Position numbers and translations under genes: made by a program. Positions 46,554 to 54,694 of a stretch of 64,000 nt of DNA are shown here, in pieces. How positions within the stretch are numbered: the first letter of the stretch is position 1; every line of letters starts with the position of its first letter. The notes beneath the pieces were generated by a model. The model did not search any database, was not told the DNA's origin, and worked only from the letters and a program-made list of their open reading frames with translations. Source of the stretch: Salipiger sp. H15 (GTDB lineage Bacteria > Pseudomonadota > Alphaproteobacteria > Rhodobacterales > Rhodobacteraceae); assembly GCF_040409955.1 (NCBI RefSeq), contig NZ_CP123384.1, positions 620,001 through 684,000 of the forward strand, read 5' to 3'.

Positions 46554-46582
46554 TTGACATTCCAAGTGCGAACTGTTAGCGA
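46554..46582 (+). promoter_or_regulatory. Sigma-70-like promoter of ilvE
   Basis: TTGACA at 46554-46559, a 17-base spacer and TAGCGA at 46577-46582, about 85 bases before the ilvE ATG. Within the shared ilvE/petP gap the pairs AGTTCG/CGAACT and GCACTT/AAGTGC flank the -35 box and could form a protein-binding site, possibly for PetP. Confidence 0.6.
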
Positions 46583-46666
46583 GTCGAAGGTTTTTGCGCA
46601 ACATTATGTCCGATGCGGTCATAACGAGCGCAACTAATGCAAAGCGCCTAAGTTAAGGAGATACCC

Positions 46667-47536
46667 ATGGAAGGAGCTTTCGACGATCGCGACGGCAAGA
46701 TCTGGATGGATGGCCAGATGGTGGAATGGCGGGATGCCAAGGTACACATCCTGACGCATGCGCTGCATTACGCGAGCTCTGTCTTCGAGGGGGAGCGGGC
46801 CTACAACGGCAAGATCTTCCTTGGGCGCGAGCACTCGGAGCGGCTGCATTTCTCCGCCGGCGAGCTCGACTTCAAGATCCCCTACACCGTCGAGGAGATC
46901 GACGCGGCCAAGGACGCGGTGCTGAAGGCCAATGGCTTCACCAACGCCTATGTTCGCGCCGTGGCGTGGCGCGGCGCGGGTCAGGACATGGGTGTCGCCT
47001 CGGCGCGCAACCCTGTGCGCCTGGCGATCGCGGCCTGGGCCTGGGGCAACTACTACGGTGACGCGAAGATGAAGGGCGCCAAGCTCGACATCGCGAAATG
47101 GAAGCGTCCGAGCCCCGAGACGATCCCCGTGCACGCCAAGGCGGCGGGCCTTTACATGATCTGCACCACGTCAAAGCACGCGGCCGAGGCCAAGGGCTGC
47201 TCGGACGCGCTGTTCATGGACTACCGCGGCTACGTGGCCGAGGCGACCGGCGCCAACATCTTCTTCGTCAAGGACGGCGAAGTGCACACGCCGACGCCCG
47301 ACTGCTTCCTCAACGGCCTCACCCGTCAGACGGTGATCCGGCTGCTGAAGGAGAAGGGCATCACCGTGCACGAGCGCCACATCCTGCCCGAGGAGCTGGA
47401 AGGCTTCGAGCAGTGCTGGCTGACCGGCACCGCTGCCGAAGTGACCCCGGTGGGCCAGATCGGCGACTACACCTTCGAGGTCGGCGCGCTGACCCGCGAC
47501 ATCGCCGAGACCTACGAGAAGCTCGTCCGCTCCTGA
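46667..47536 (+). CDS. ilvE: Branched-chain amino acid aminotransferase
   Basis: 289 residues. A fold-IV PLP enzyme that makes Leu, Ile and Val from their 2-oxoacids. Motifs: WRDAKVHILTHALHYASSVFEGERAY, the PLP lysine in VHAKAAGLYM, the EA region in GYVAEATGANIFFV, and LNGLTRQTVIRLL. TAAGGAGA lies 6 bases before the ATG. It is a single-gene unit with its own promoter and terminator. Confidence 0.96.
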   Translation: MEGAFDDRDGKIWMDGQMVEWRDAKVHILTHALHYASSVFEGERAYNGKIFLGREHSERLHFSAGELDFKIPYTVEEIDAAKDAVLKANGFTNAYVRAVAWRGAGQDMGVASARNPVRLAIAAWAWGNYYGDAKMKGAKLDIAKWKRPSPETIPVHAKAAGLYMICTTSKHAAEAKGCSDALFMDYRGYVAEATGANIFFVKDGEVHTPTPDCFLNGLTRQTVIRLLKEKGITVHERHILPEELEGFEQCWLTGTAAEVTPVGQIGDYTFEVGALTRDIAETYEKLVRS

Positions 47537-47584
47537 GCGGTCGTGCGGGGCCCTGCCCCAATCCCGGGTTTCGCATCCCGAGAG

Positions 47585-47610
47585 CGGCCCGCGCATCGCG
47601 CGGGCCGTTT
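47585..47610. terminator. Terminator between convergent ilvE and the PAS gene
   Basis: CGGCCCGCGC at 47585-47594 pairs perfectly with GCGCGGGCCG at 47598-47607 around ATC, followed by TTTGCC on the plus strand. It lies 49 bases after ilvE and 6 bases before the opposing stop. Confidence 0.8.
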
Positions 47611-47615
47611 GCCTG

Positions 47616-48866
47616 TCAGCTCATCGCGCGCAGCATCGCGGTGTTGGACTGGATCACCGTGTTCAGCTCGACGATCCGCGCCAGCCGCGCCTCGATCTCG
47701 TCCTGCCCCGCATCGAGCTGATCGACGATCCCAGCAAGCGAATCCCCGGTGCCGCTGAGCGCCGCGCTTTCGATCTTGCACATCATCCGGGTGGAGCTGA
47801 GCCCGGTGACATAACGCTTCATGTCGAGCACCGAGCGGCCGAGCCGCGTCGCCTCAATCTCGACCACCTTGAGCGCGTCGATCGCAGCCCTCTGGAAGGC
47901 GATCTCCTCGGCGATCAGCGTCTCCTTGTCGCGCATCACGTCCTCCTTGGCGGCGGCATGGCGCACGTCTTCCTGGAAGATCGCCGACATCTCGGCCTGC
48001 AGGCTGCCCGCGTAGACGAGGAACTGTCCCTGCTGGATCGTGGTCAGCATGCGCATGTAGGTGCTGTCCTCGCCCTCGACGAAGCCGCGGACCCAGGCCG
48101 CCATCTCGTCCAGCATAGAGCCGTAGTTCACCGAGATCGCGCTGATCGGCCCGCCGGCATTCTCCAGCCGCGAGGCGAGGATGCGCATGTTCATCGGCAC
48201 CGTACGGATCGCCTTGATGATCTCGGTCATCTGGTCGGTCTCTTCGCGGATCTGCAGGATGGTCTTGGCCATGGTCATGAAGCGCATCTGCCGCGGCCCA
48301 AGCTTTCCGCCCATGCGCCGCGCCCGCTCCTCGAGCTCCTGCGCCAGCGCGGCAGTCATGAACCCCTCGTAGGAGGTGAAGCCGAGCTGCATGACCTCGG
48401 CCAGCAGCATCTCCTTGCTGCGCACCGGGTTCACCCCCTGCGCCGTCTCGGCCTCGCGCAGGCGGGCATAGATGTCCTTGACCTGTTCGAGCAGCCCGCA
48501 GCAGGGCTTGACCCGCACCGAGATATACCCGCCCTCGATCGGCCAGGCGACGGCGAGCACCCAGTAATAGCGCCCGTCCTTGGACTTGTTCTTGACGTAG
48601 GCGGCGACGTAATCCCCGGCCTTCAGCTTGTCCCAGTAGAGCTGGAACACCCCCTTGGGCATGTCCGGATGGCGCACGAGCTTGTGCGGCGCGCCCTTCA
48701 GCTCTTCCCACATGTAGCCCGAGATTTTTCGGAACACGCTGTTGCCGTGGATGATCACCCCCCGCGTGTCGGTGCGCGAGAAGAAGAGGTCCTTCAGCTC
48801 GAACGGCACCTCGCCGACGGTGCTGTTGCGGGTCTGCGCGATGAGCTGGGAATCGTGTTGGGTCAT
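47616..48866 (-). CDS. Soluble Aer-like PAS sensory protein
   Basis: 416 residues. The N-terminal PAS domain (about 15-125) is close to Aer: IIHGNSVFRKISGYMWEELKGAPHKLVRHPDMPKGVF, then YVKNKSKDGRYYWV. No membrane helix and no HAMP domain follow. Residues about 150-415 are nearly all helical, with a stretch (ILASRLENAGGPISAISVNY) recalling chemoreceptor adaptation helices, but the conserved kinase-control hairpin of chemoreceptors is not visible. It may sense redox or small ligands in the cytoplasm. No other chemotaxis gene is nearby. Confidence 0.85.
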   Translation of the reverse strand: MTQHDSQLIAQTRNSTVGEVPFELKDLFFSRTDTRGVIIHGNSVFRKISGYMWEELKGAPHKLVRHPDMPKGVFQLYWDKLKAGDYVAAYVKNKSKDGRYYWVLAVAWPIEGGYISVRVKPCCGLLEQVKDIYARLREAETAQGVNPVRSKEMLLAEVMQLGFTSYEGFMTAALAQELEERARRMGGKLGPRQMRFMTMAKTILQIREETDQMTEIIKAIRTVPMNMRILASRLENAGGPISAISVNYGSMLDEMAAWVRGFVEGEDSTYMRMLTTIQQGQFLVYAGSLQAEMSAIFQEDVRHAAAKEDVMRDKETLIAEEIAFQRAAIDALKVVEIEATRLGRSVLDMKRYVTGLSSTRMMCKIESAALSGTGDSLAGIVDQLDAGQDEIEARLARIVELNTVIQSNTAMLRAMS

Positions 48867-48934
48867 GGAGGGCCACCCGGGTTCTACGCCAATACGCCCA
48901 GCATCATGCGCCCCCCGGGGTTTCCGAAAGATGA

Positions 48935-48960
48935 AGAGCCGCGGAATTCCGCGGCTCTTC
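48935..48960 (-). terminator. 26-base perfect palindrome ending the polyamine-type ABC operon
   Basis: AAGAGCCGCGGAA at 48935-48947 is followed immediately by its reverse complement to 48960. On the minus strand it lies 23 bases after the last permease stop and is followed by CATCTTT. It is probably the operon terminator. Confidence 0.7.
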
Positions 48961-48983
48961 CCGGGTACGTGTCGACCCCCCGG

Positions 48984-50171
48984 TCAGCTTGGCGAGAGGC
49001 CCCGCAGGCGCTCGGAGCGGCGGCGCAGCATCTCGACCGTCGCCAGCAGCAGGATCGAGATCGCCACCAGCACCGTCGCCGCGGCGAGGATGGTCGGCGA
49101 GAGCTGCTCGCGCAGGCCGGTGAACATCTGCCACGGCAGGGTCTGCAGCTCGGCCGAGCCGATGAACAGCACGACCACCACCTCGTCGAAGGAGGTGATG
49201 AAGGCGAAGAGCGCGCCGGAGATCACCCCGGGCAGGATCAGCGGCATCTGCACGCGGAAGAAGGTGGTTACCGGGTTCGCGCCCATGTTCGCCGCCGCCC
49301 GCACGAGACTGCGGTCGAAGCCGACCAGCGTCGCGGTCACGGTGATGATCACGAAGGGAATGCCCAGCACCGCATGCGCCAGCACCACGCCCCAGATCGT
49401 GCCGACGATGTTGATCTTCGAGTAGAAGAAATACATGCCGGTGGCCGAGATGATCAGCGGCACGATCATCGGCGAGATCAGGATGGCCATGATCGCGCGC
49501 TTGCCCGGAACGTGGCTCTGCGACAGGCCGATGGCGGCGAGCGTGCCGAGGCTGACCGAGATGATCGTCGCCAGCGGCGCGATGATCAGCGAGTTCTTCA
49601 CCGCGCTGGTCCACTCGGGGTTGGTGAAGAAGTCCCTGTAATGCTTCAGCGAATAGCCTGCCGGGTCGAAGTGCAGCATCTCGGGGGTGAAGGTGAAGAA
49701 GTCCTGCGCGTTGAACGACAGCGGCATGACCACGAGGATCGGCGTGATCAGGAAGACGAAGATCGCGCCGCAGATCACCCGGAAGGTGTAGTGCCAGAGC
49801 ACCTGCCCCGGGGTGAGGTAGGGCACCAGCGCCATGCGGTAGCGCCCGTAGCCGATCCAGTAGGTGAACCAGCCGAAGAACCAGCCGAAGAGCAGGCCGA
49901 CCAGCCCGCCCGAGACGCCGCCGAACACGAAGCCGAGCAGTGCGAAGACGATGAGGATCCCCCAGCGCAGCGGTTTCTCCCGCCCCTCGGACATCGACAT
50001 GGCGAGCAGGGCGATGAGCGCCATGACCAGCGCGCCGCCGAGGATGCCGAGCAGCACCGAGCCATTGGCCGCGCCGATGAAGATGCCGGCGAAGGCCCCG
50101 GCGGCGGCAACCACCGGCACGGTCAGCGAGAGGGGTTTCTTGACGGCGGGTGTGAGAATGACGTCGCTCAT
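48984..50171 (-). CDS. Spermidine/putrescine-type ABC permease (PotC-like) with extra N-terminal helices
   Basis: 395 residues; PotC is about 264. The first ~115 residues form three to four extra Gly-rich membrane segments (AGAFAGIFIGAANGSVLLG, LLGFVFGGVSGGLVGLLFGW). The ordinary permease follows from VLWHYTFRVICGAIFVFLI, with the EAA loop AAANMGANPVTTFFRVQMPLILPG. The last gene of the operon, starting 5 bases after the PotB-like gene. The core is a secure assignment; the extension is unusual. Confidence 0.88.
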   Translation of the reverse strand: MSDVILTPAVKKPLSLTVPVVAAAGAFAGIFIGAANGSVLLGILGGALVMALIALLAMSMSEGREKPLRWGILIVFALLGFVFGGVSGGLVGLLFGWFFGWFTYWIGYGRYRMALVPYLTPGQVLWHYTFRVICGAIFVFLITPILVVMPLSFNAQDFFTFTPEMLHFDPAGYSLKHYRDFFTNPEWTSAVKNSLIIAPLATIISVSLGTLAAIGLSQSHVPGKRAIMAILISPMIVPLIISATGMYFFYSKINIVGTIWGVVLAHAVLGIPFVIITVTATLVGFDRSLVRAAANMGANPVTTFFRVQMPLILPGVISGALFAFITSFDEVVVVLFIGSAELQTLPWQMFTGLREQLSPTILAAATVLVAISILLLATVEMLRRRSERLRGLSPS

Positions 50172-50176
50172 GTCCG

Positions 50177-51820
50177 TTACCCCAGCTTCACGTTGTCGAT
50201 GCCGACGATGCGGTCGTAGGCCCAGTAGAGGATCAGCACCACGGCCAGCAGGATCGTGCCGAGCGCGGCCGCGAGCCCCCAGTTCAGCGAGGTCGAGATG
50301 TGGTAGGCGATCCGGTTCGAGATGAAGGTGCCGGTGGTGCCGCCGACGATCTCGGGGGTGATGTAGTAGCCGATGGCGAGGATGAAGACGAGGATCGAGC
50401 CCGCGCCGATGCCCGGCACCGACTGCGGGAAGTAGACCCGCCAGAAGGTCGTCCAGTTGGTCGCGCCGAGCGACTTGGAAGCGCGCACGTAGCTGGGCGG
50501 GATGGTCGACATCACCGAGTACATCGGCAGGATCATGAAGGGCAGCAGGATGTGGGTCATCGCCACGATCGTGCCGAACTGGTTGTTGATCATCGTCAGG
50601 CGGCCGTCGTCGGCGACCAGCCCGACCCAGACCAGCACGTCGTTGATGACGCCCTGCTGCTGCAGCATGATCTTCCAGGCCGAGGTCCGCACCAGCAGCG
50701 AGGTCCAGAACGGCAGCAGCACGAGGATCATCAGCAGGTTGGCCTTGCGCGAGGGCAGGTTCGACAGGATGTAGGCCACCGGGTAGCCGAGCAGGACGCA
50801 GCTCAGCGTGATGACGAAGCTCATGAAGAGGGTGCGCTGGAACAGCGTGAGGTAGATGCGCTCGTTGGCCGGGCGCTTCTCGATCCCGTCCGGCGTCAGC
50901 TTCATGTCGACCGAGTTGAGGAAGTAGCCCGAGGTGTATTTCGGCGCGTAGAGCTTGAGCGTGCGCCAGATCTCCGGCTTGGCCCAGTCCTTGTCGATCT
51001 CGGCGAAGCCCTCGGTGAAGGTCTTCGACTTGAACTCGGGGCTGTCCACCAGCTTGTCGGCGGCGATCAGCATATCCGAATGCGGGCCCGCGTAGCTGCC
51101 CAGATCGCCCGCGGCGAGATCCTCGTAGAGCGCGGCATGCACCGCCGACCAGGGTTCTTCCTTCAGCAGCGACTTGCGGTCCTCGCGGTGGGTGAAGGTG
51201 GCAAAGGCCTCGTATTCCTCGGCGGTGCGCGGCAGCAGCGTGTCCATGCCCTCGCGCAGCTCGAACTTCGGCAGGCGTTCGCCCTTCTTCCAGGCGCCCT
51301 CTGCCTCGAGCCAATCCTCCGAGCCCATCAGCTCGGCCCAGGTCTCGGCCTCGTCCCAGTTCTTGTCGAGATCCTTGAACTGGTCCTGGTAGAGCTCGCC
51401 AAGATCGCTGAGCCCCCGGCCCGACTTGCGGAAGAGCGACGAGGCGCCGGTCAGCTCGTAGTTCAGCCGCGAGCCGAGGCGGGTGTGCTGCTTGCGCTCG
51501 GCGGCAAGGAAGAAATCGTAGAAGGCGGCCTCGTAGACCTGCTCGGAGGGCAGGCCCTCGCCGTCCCACTCCTTGAGCAGCCGCGTCGTGCGCGGCAGGG
51601 TGTCCGAGACGATCTGGTTCTCGACCGAGCGGAACAGCATGTCGGCGATCGGCGCGATGAAGGTCACCAGCACGAAGATCAGCAGCGGCGCGATCAGCGC
51701 CAGCGCGCGCAGCTTCTGCACCCTCAGCGCCCGGGACAGGCTCTTCTTCAGCGGCATGCCGTCGGCGGCCAGCATCGGCCCCTTGGCTTCTTTTTCCGGT
51801 TCCGTGGTCGAAGCGGTCAT
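50177..51820 (-). CDS. Spermidine/putrescine-type ABC permease (PotB-like) with a ~260-residue periplasmic insertion
   Basis: 547 residues; PotB is about 275-285. One helix (about 38-60, LIAPLLIFVLVTFIAPIADM) is followed by about 260 hydrophilic residues rich in Trp, Glu and Lys (for example DKNWDEAETWAELMGSEDW and PEIWRTLKLYAPKYTSGY), then the permease core from FMSFVITLSCVLLGYPVAYIL, with the EAA loop ASKSLGATNWTTFWRVYFP. The insertion should be outside the membrane and could contact the binding protein. I recognise no known domain in it. Confidence 0.88.
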   Translation of the reverse strand: MTASTTEPEKEAKGPMLAADGMPLKKSLSRALRVQKLRALALIAPLLIFVLVTFIAPIADMLFRSVENQIVSDTLPRTTRLLKEWDGEGLPSEQVYEAAFYDFFLAAERKQHTRLGSRLNYELTGASSLFRKSGRGLSDLGELYQDQFKDLDKNWDEAETWAELMGSEDWLEAEGAWKKGERLPKFELREGMDTLLPRTAEEYEAFATFTHREDRKSLLKEEPWSAVHAALYEDLAAGDLGSYAGPHSDMLIAADKLVDSPEFKSKTFTEGFAEIDKDWAKPEIWRTLKLYAPKYTSGYFLNSVDMKLTPDGIEKRPANERIYLTLFQRTLFMSFVITLSCVLLGYPVAYILSNLPSRKANLLMILVLLPFWTSLLVRTSAWKIMLQQQGVINDVLVWVGLVADDGRLTMINNQFGTIVAMTHILLPFMILPMYSVMSTIPPSYVRASKSLGATNWTTFWRVYFPQSVPGIGAGSILVFILAIGYYITPEIVGGTTGTFISNRIAYHISTSLNWGLAAALGTILLAVVLILYWAYDRIVGIDNVKLG

Positions 51821-51920
51821 CCTACCCCCTGCGGGTCTGCTTTTCTTATTGTCCGGTCAGTCGCGTGACCGGCCTGGCAAGAGGGGCCGAACCCGGCCCC
51901 TCTCTCGTCGCATCAGTGGA

Positions 51921-53027
51921 TTATTGCGCCAGCCACGCCTGGAACTTGGCGTCGATGTCGTCGCGGTAGTCCGACCAGAAGGCGTACTGGGTCACGAAAA
52001 CGTTGGTCGCGTTGGCCGGGTCGGTCGGCATGTGCGGCGCCATGTCGATGCCGAGCTCGGCGTGCTTGCCGACCAGCGGAGCCGAGGAGGCGCGCGCCGG
52101 GCCGTAGGAGATGTAGGCGGCCTGGTCAGCAAGACGCTGGGTGTCGGTCGCGAACTTCAGGAAGTCGAGCACGCGGGCCAGACGGTCCTCGGGCAGGCCC
52201 TCGGGGATGATCCAGCCGTCGAAGTCCAGCATCTCTGCGTCCCAGAGCATGCCGATCGGCTGGTTCTGCTCGGCGATGGCCGAGAACAGGCGGCCGTTGT
52301 AGGTCGAGCCCATCACGACCTCGCCGTCGGCGAGCAGCTGCGGCGTGTCGGCGCCGGCGGTCCACCAGATGGTCTGGTCCTTGATGGTGCCGAGCTTGGC
52401 AAGCGCCCGGTCCTGGCCTTCCGGCGTCGCCAGCACGTCGTAGATGTCTTCCTTGGCAACGCCGTCGCAGAGCAGCGCCCATTCCATGTTGGCCAGCGGA
52501 CGCTTGTTCAGCGAGCGCTTGCCCGGATAGGTCTCGAGATCGAAGATCGCGCAGATGTCGGAGGGCGGGGTGTCGCCGACCATGTCGGTGCGGTAGCCGA
52601 CGGTGGTCGAGAACACGATCTGCGGGATGAAGCAGTCGGAGACCAGCGAGTCGCCGAAGTCGTCGGTGGCCGAGGAGCCGTCATCGCCCGGGGCGAGGAT
52701 CTCGTCGACGTCGACTTCCATCGCGAGGCCCTCGTCGCAGAGACGGATCGAGTCCGCCGCTTCCACGTCCACGAGGTCCCAGGTGATGTTGCCGGCTTCG
52801 TTCATCGCGCGCAGCTTGGCCACGGCCTCGGCAGAGCTCTCGTCCCACGAGACGCTGACCTCGGGGTGCATCGCGACGTAGGGCTCGGAATAGGCTTTGA
52901 CCTGGCTGTTCTGGTACGCGCCGCCCCAGGACACGATGGTCATCGAATTGGCCATGTCCTGTGCAGCCACCGCGCCGGCCGCAACCGAAAGCGCGGTCGT
53001 CGCCAGAAGGGTCTTGGTCAGTTTCAT
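51921..53027 (-). CDS. Family-1 substrate-binding protein of a polyamine-type transporter
   Basis: 368 residues from the ATG at 53027, with AAGGGAG upstream. Signal peptide ends AVAAQ. The mature protein begins NSMTIVSWGGAYQNSQVKAY and has TWDLVDVEAADSIRLCDEGL, typical of the PotD/PotF-like family that binds polyamines, opines or similar cations. It lies between the ATPase and permease genes of the operon. Two cysteines (LCDEG and DCFIPQ) may form a disulfide. Exact ligand unknown. Confidence 0.88.
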   Translation of the reverse strand: MKLTKTLLATTALSVAAGAVAAQDMANSMTIVSWGGAYQNSQVKAYSEPYVAMHPEVSVSWDESSAEAVAKLRAMNEAGNITWDLVDVEAADSIRLCDEGLAMEVDVDEILAPGDDGSSATDDFGDSLVSDCFIPQIVFSTTVGYRTDMVGDTPPSDICAIFDLETYPGKRSLNKRPLANMEWALLCDGVAKEDIYDVLATPEGQDRALAKLGTIKDQTIWWTAGADTPQLLADGEVVMGSTYNGRLFSAIAEQNQPIGMLWDAEMLDFDGWIIPEGLPEDRLARVLDFLKFATDTQRLADQAAYISYGPARASSAPLVGKHAELGIDMAPHMPTDPANATNVFVTQYAFWSDYRDDIDAKFQAWLAQ

Positions 53028-53145
53028 CTGTAACTCCCTTGATGACCCGTTGTGTATTTGGGGTTCCGGGACACGGGCTGATCGCCGGAACCTTTCCGGT
53101 CCGCGCCGCCTGCCCAACGCAGGGAGCGGCGCGGGCAGATTCACG

Positions 53146-54249
53146 TCATTTCGCGTCGAGCGCCCGGCAGTCCTCGGGCAGCCAGCCGATCTCGATCTCG
53201 GTGCCCGGGGTCAGGCGCACCTGGTCGGGCGCGTTGCGAGTCTTGATGATGAACTCGCGGTTGCCGGCCACTTCGAGGCGGGTGCGGAAGATGTCGCCCA
53301 TGTAGATGAACTCGAGCACCTTGGCCTTGAGCGTGTGGGCGCCCGGCTGCAGGCGGTCCTTGTTGTACTCGACGCGCTCGGGGCGGATCGACACGCGGGT
53401 GCGCTCGCCGACCTGGGTCACGTTCACCGGCTTGGCGTCGATCACCTCGCCACCGTCGAGCCTGACCACGCAGCGGTCGCCGCGGATCTCGGCCACGGTA
53501 CCCTCGAGCGTGTTGTTCTCGCCGATGAACTGCGCGACGAAGCTGTTCTCGGGCTCCTCGTAGAGGATGTCCGGCGGCGCCAGCTGCTGGATGCGGCCGT
53601 CGTTGAACACGGCAACCCGGTCCGACATGGTCAGCGCCTCGGTCTGGTCGTGCGTGACGTAGACCACGGTGATGCCGAGCTGGTGCGCAAGGCTGGTGAT
53701 CTCGAACTGCATCTTCTCGCGCAGCTGCTTGTCGAGCGCGCCGAGCGGCTCGTCCATCAGCACCAGCTCGGGCTCGAAGACCAGCGCGCGCGCCAGCGCG
53801 ATCCGCTGCTGCTGCCCGCCCGAAAGCTGCGCCGGCCGCCGGCCGCCGAAGGCGCCCATCTCGACCATGTCGAGCGCGCGCTTGACCTTGGCCTCGCGGT
53901 CCGACTTGCCGATCTTGCGCACCTCGAGCGGGAAGCTGAGGTTCTCGGCCACGGTCATGTGCGGGAAGAGCGCGTAGTTCTGGAAGACCATCCCGATGCC
54001 GCGCTTGTGCGGCGGGATGTTGTTGATCGGCTTTCCGTCCAGCCTGATCTCGCCATGCGTGGCGGTCTCGAACCCCGCCAGCATCATCAGGCAGGTGGTC
54101 TTGCCCGAGCCCGACGGCCCCAGCATGGTCAGGAACTCGCCCTTGGGCAGGCTCAGGTTCAGATCTTTGACGACAAGGGTCTCGCCATCGTAGCTTTTCT
54201 GCACGCGCTCGAAGGCGACGAACGCGTCGCTTGTCCCGGTATCTGGCAA
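53146..54249 (-). CDS. PotA-like ABC transporter ATP-binding protein
   Basis: 367 residues. Walker A GPSGSGKTTCL, Q-loop FQNYALFPHMTV, signature LSGGQQQRIALARA, Walker B LVLMDEPLGALD and THDQTEAL are intact. The C-terminal ~125 residues form a TOBE regulatory domain (EGTVAEIRGDRCVVRLDGGE; VSIRPERVEYN). It is the first gene of the operon ATPase-binding protein-permease-permease. Confidence 0.93.
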   Translation of the reverse strand: MPDTGTSDAFVAFERVQKSYDGETLVVKDLNLSLPKGEFLTMLGPSGSGKTTCLMMLAGFETATHGEIRLDGKPINNIPPHKRGIGMVFQNYALFPHMTVAENLSFPLEVRKIGKSDREAKVKRALDMVEMGAFGGRRPAQLSGGQQQRIALARALVFEPELVLMDEPLGALDKQLREKMQFEITSLAHQLGITVVYVTHDQTEALTMSDRVAVFNDGRIQQLAPPDILYEEPENSFVAQFIGENNTLEGTVAEIRGDRCVVRLDGGEVIDAKPVNVTQVGERTRVSIRPERVEYNKDRLQPGAHTLKAKVLEFIYMGDIFRTRLEVAGNREFIIKTRNAPDQVRLTPGTEIEIGWLPEDCRALDAK

Positions 54250-54694
54250 ATCCGGCTCCCCATTTTATGTTCCGCGGATTTTTCTCCGCTGTCTTGGGGA
54301 TGATAAAAACGCGTCCGGACCCTTGTTGCAACCGTGTTGCCGGGCATTGATCAAGAATCGCACATCCGCAGGATCACCGGGCAGAAAAGCGTCGCTTCAC
54401 GGTGAAAAATCGGCATGGGGCAACCATCCGCAGGACGATGTCCCGAAGCTTCCGCTACGTGAACCGTCGCGTCTTTCGGCACAGCCGGGCGAAAAACGGC
54501 ACAGAATCGCCCCCCGCCACCGCCCGCCGCTCCGGCGCGCGCACATTTCACAGGCAGTTGCCGGGAAATGCGCCGCACCCCCGGAAAGACGCCCCGACTC
54601 CGCCCTTTGAAAGCTAGCTCCGCGCGCAATCTCTCCGCTTCCCGGGATCAGAGACCCTTTTGCGCCCGCCCCCGCCCCTGCTAAGTCTTGGGCC
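54250..54694. other. Non-coding gap before the polyamine-type ABC operon and argE
   Basis: 445 bases between two divergent genes. It must hold both promoters. A GTTGCAAC palindrome lies around 54325-54332, followed by a related GTGTTGC. I see no convincing reading frame, terminator or structured RNA, and base use is as GC-rich as the neighbours on the argE side. Confidence 0.4.
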
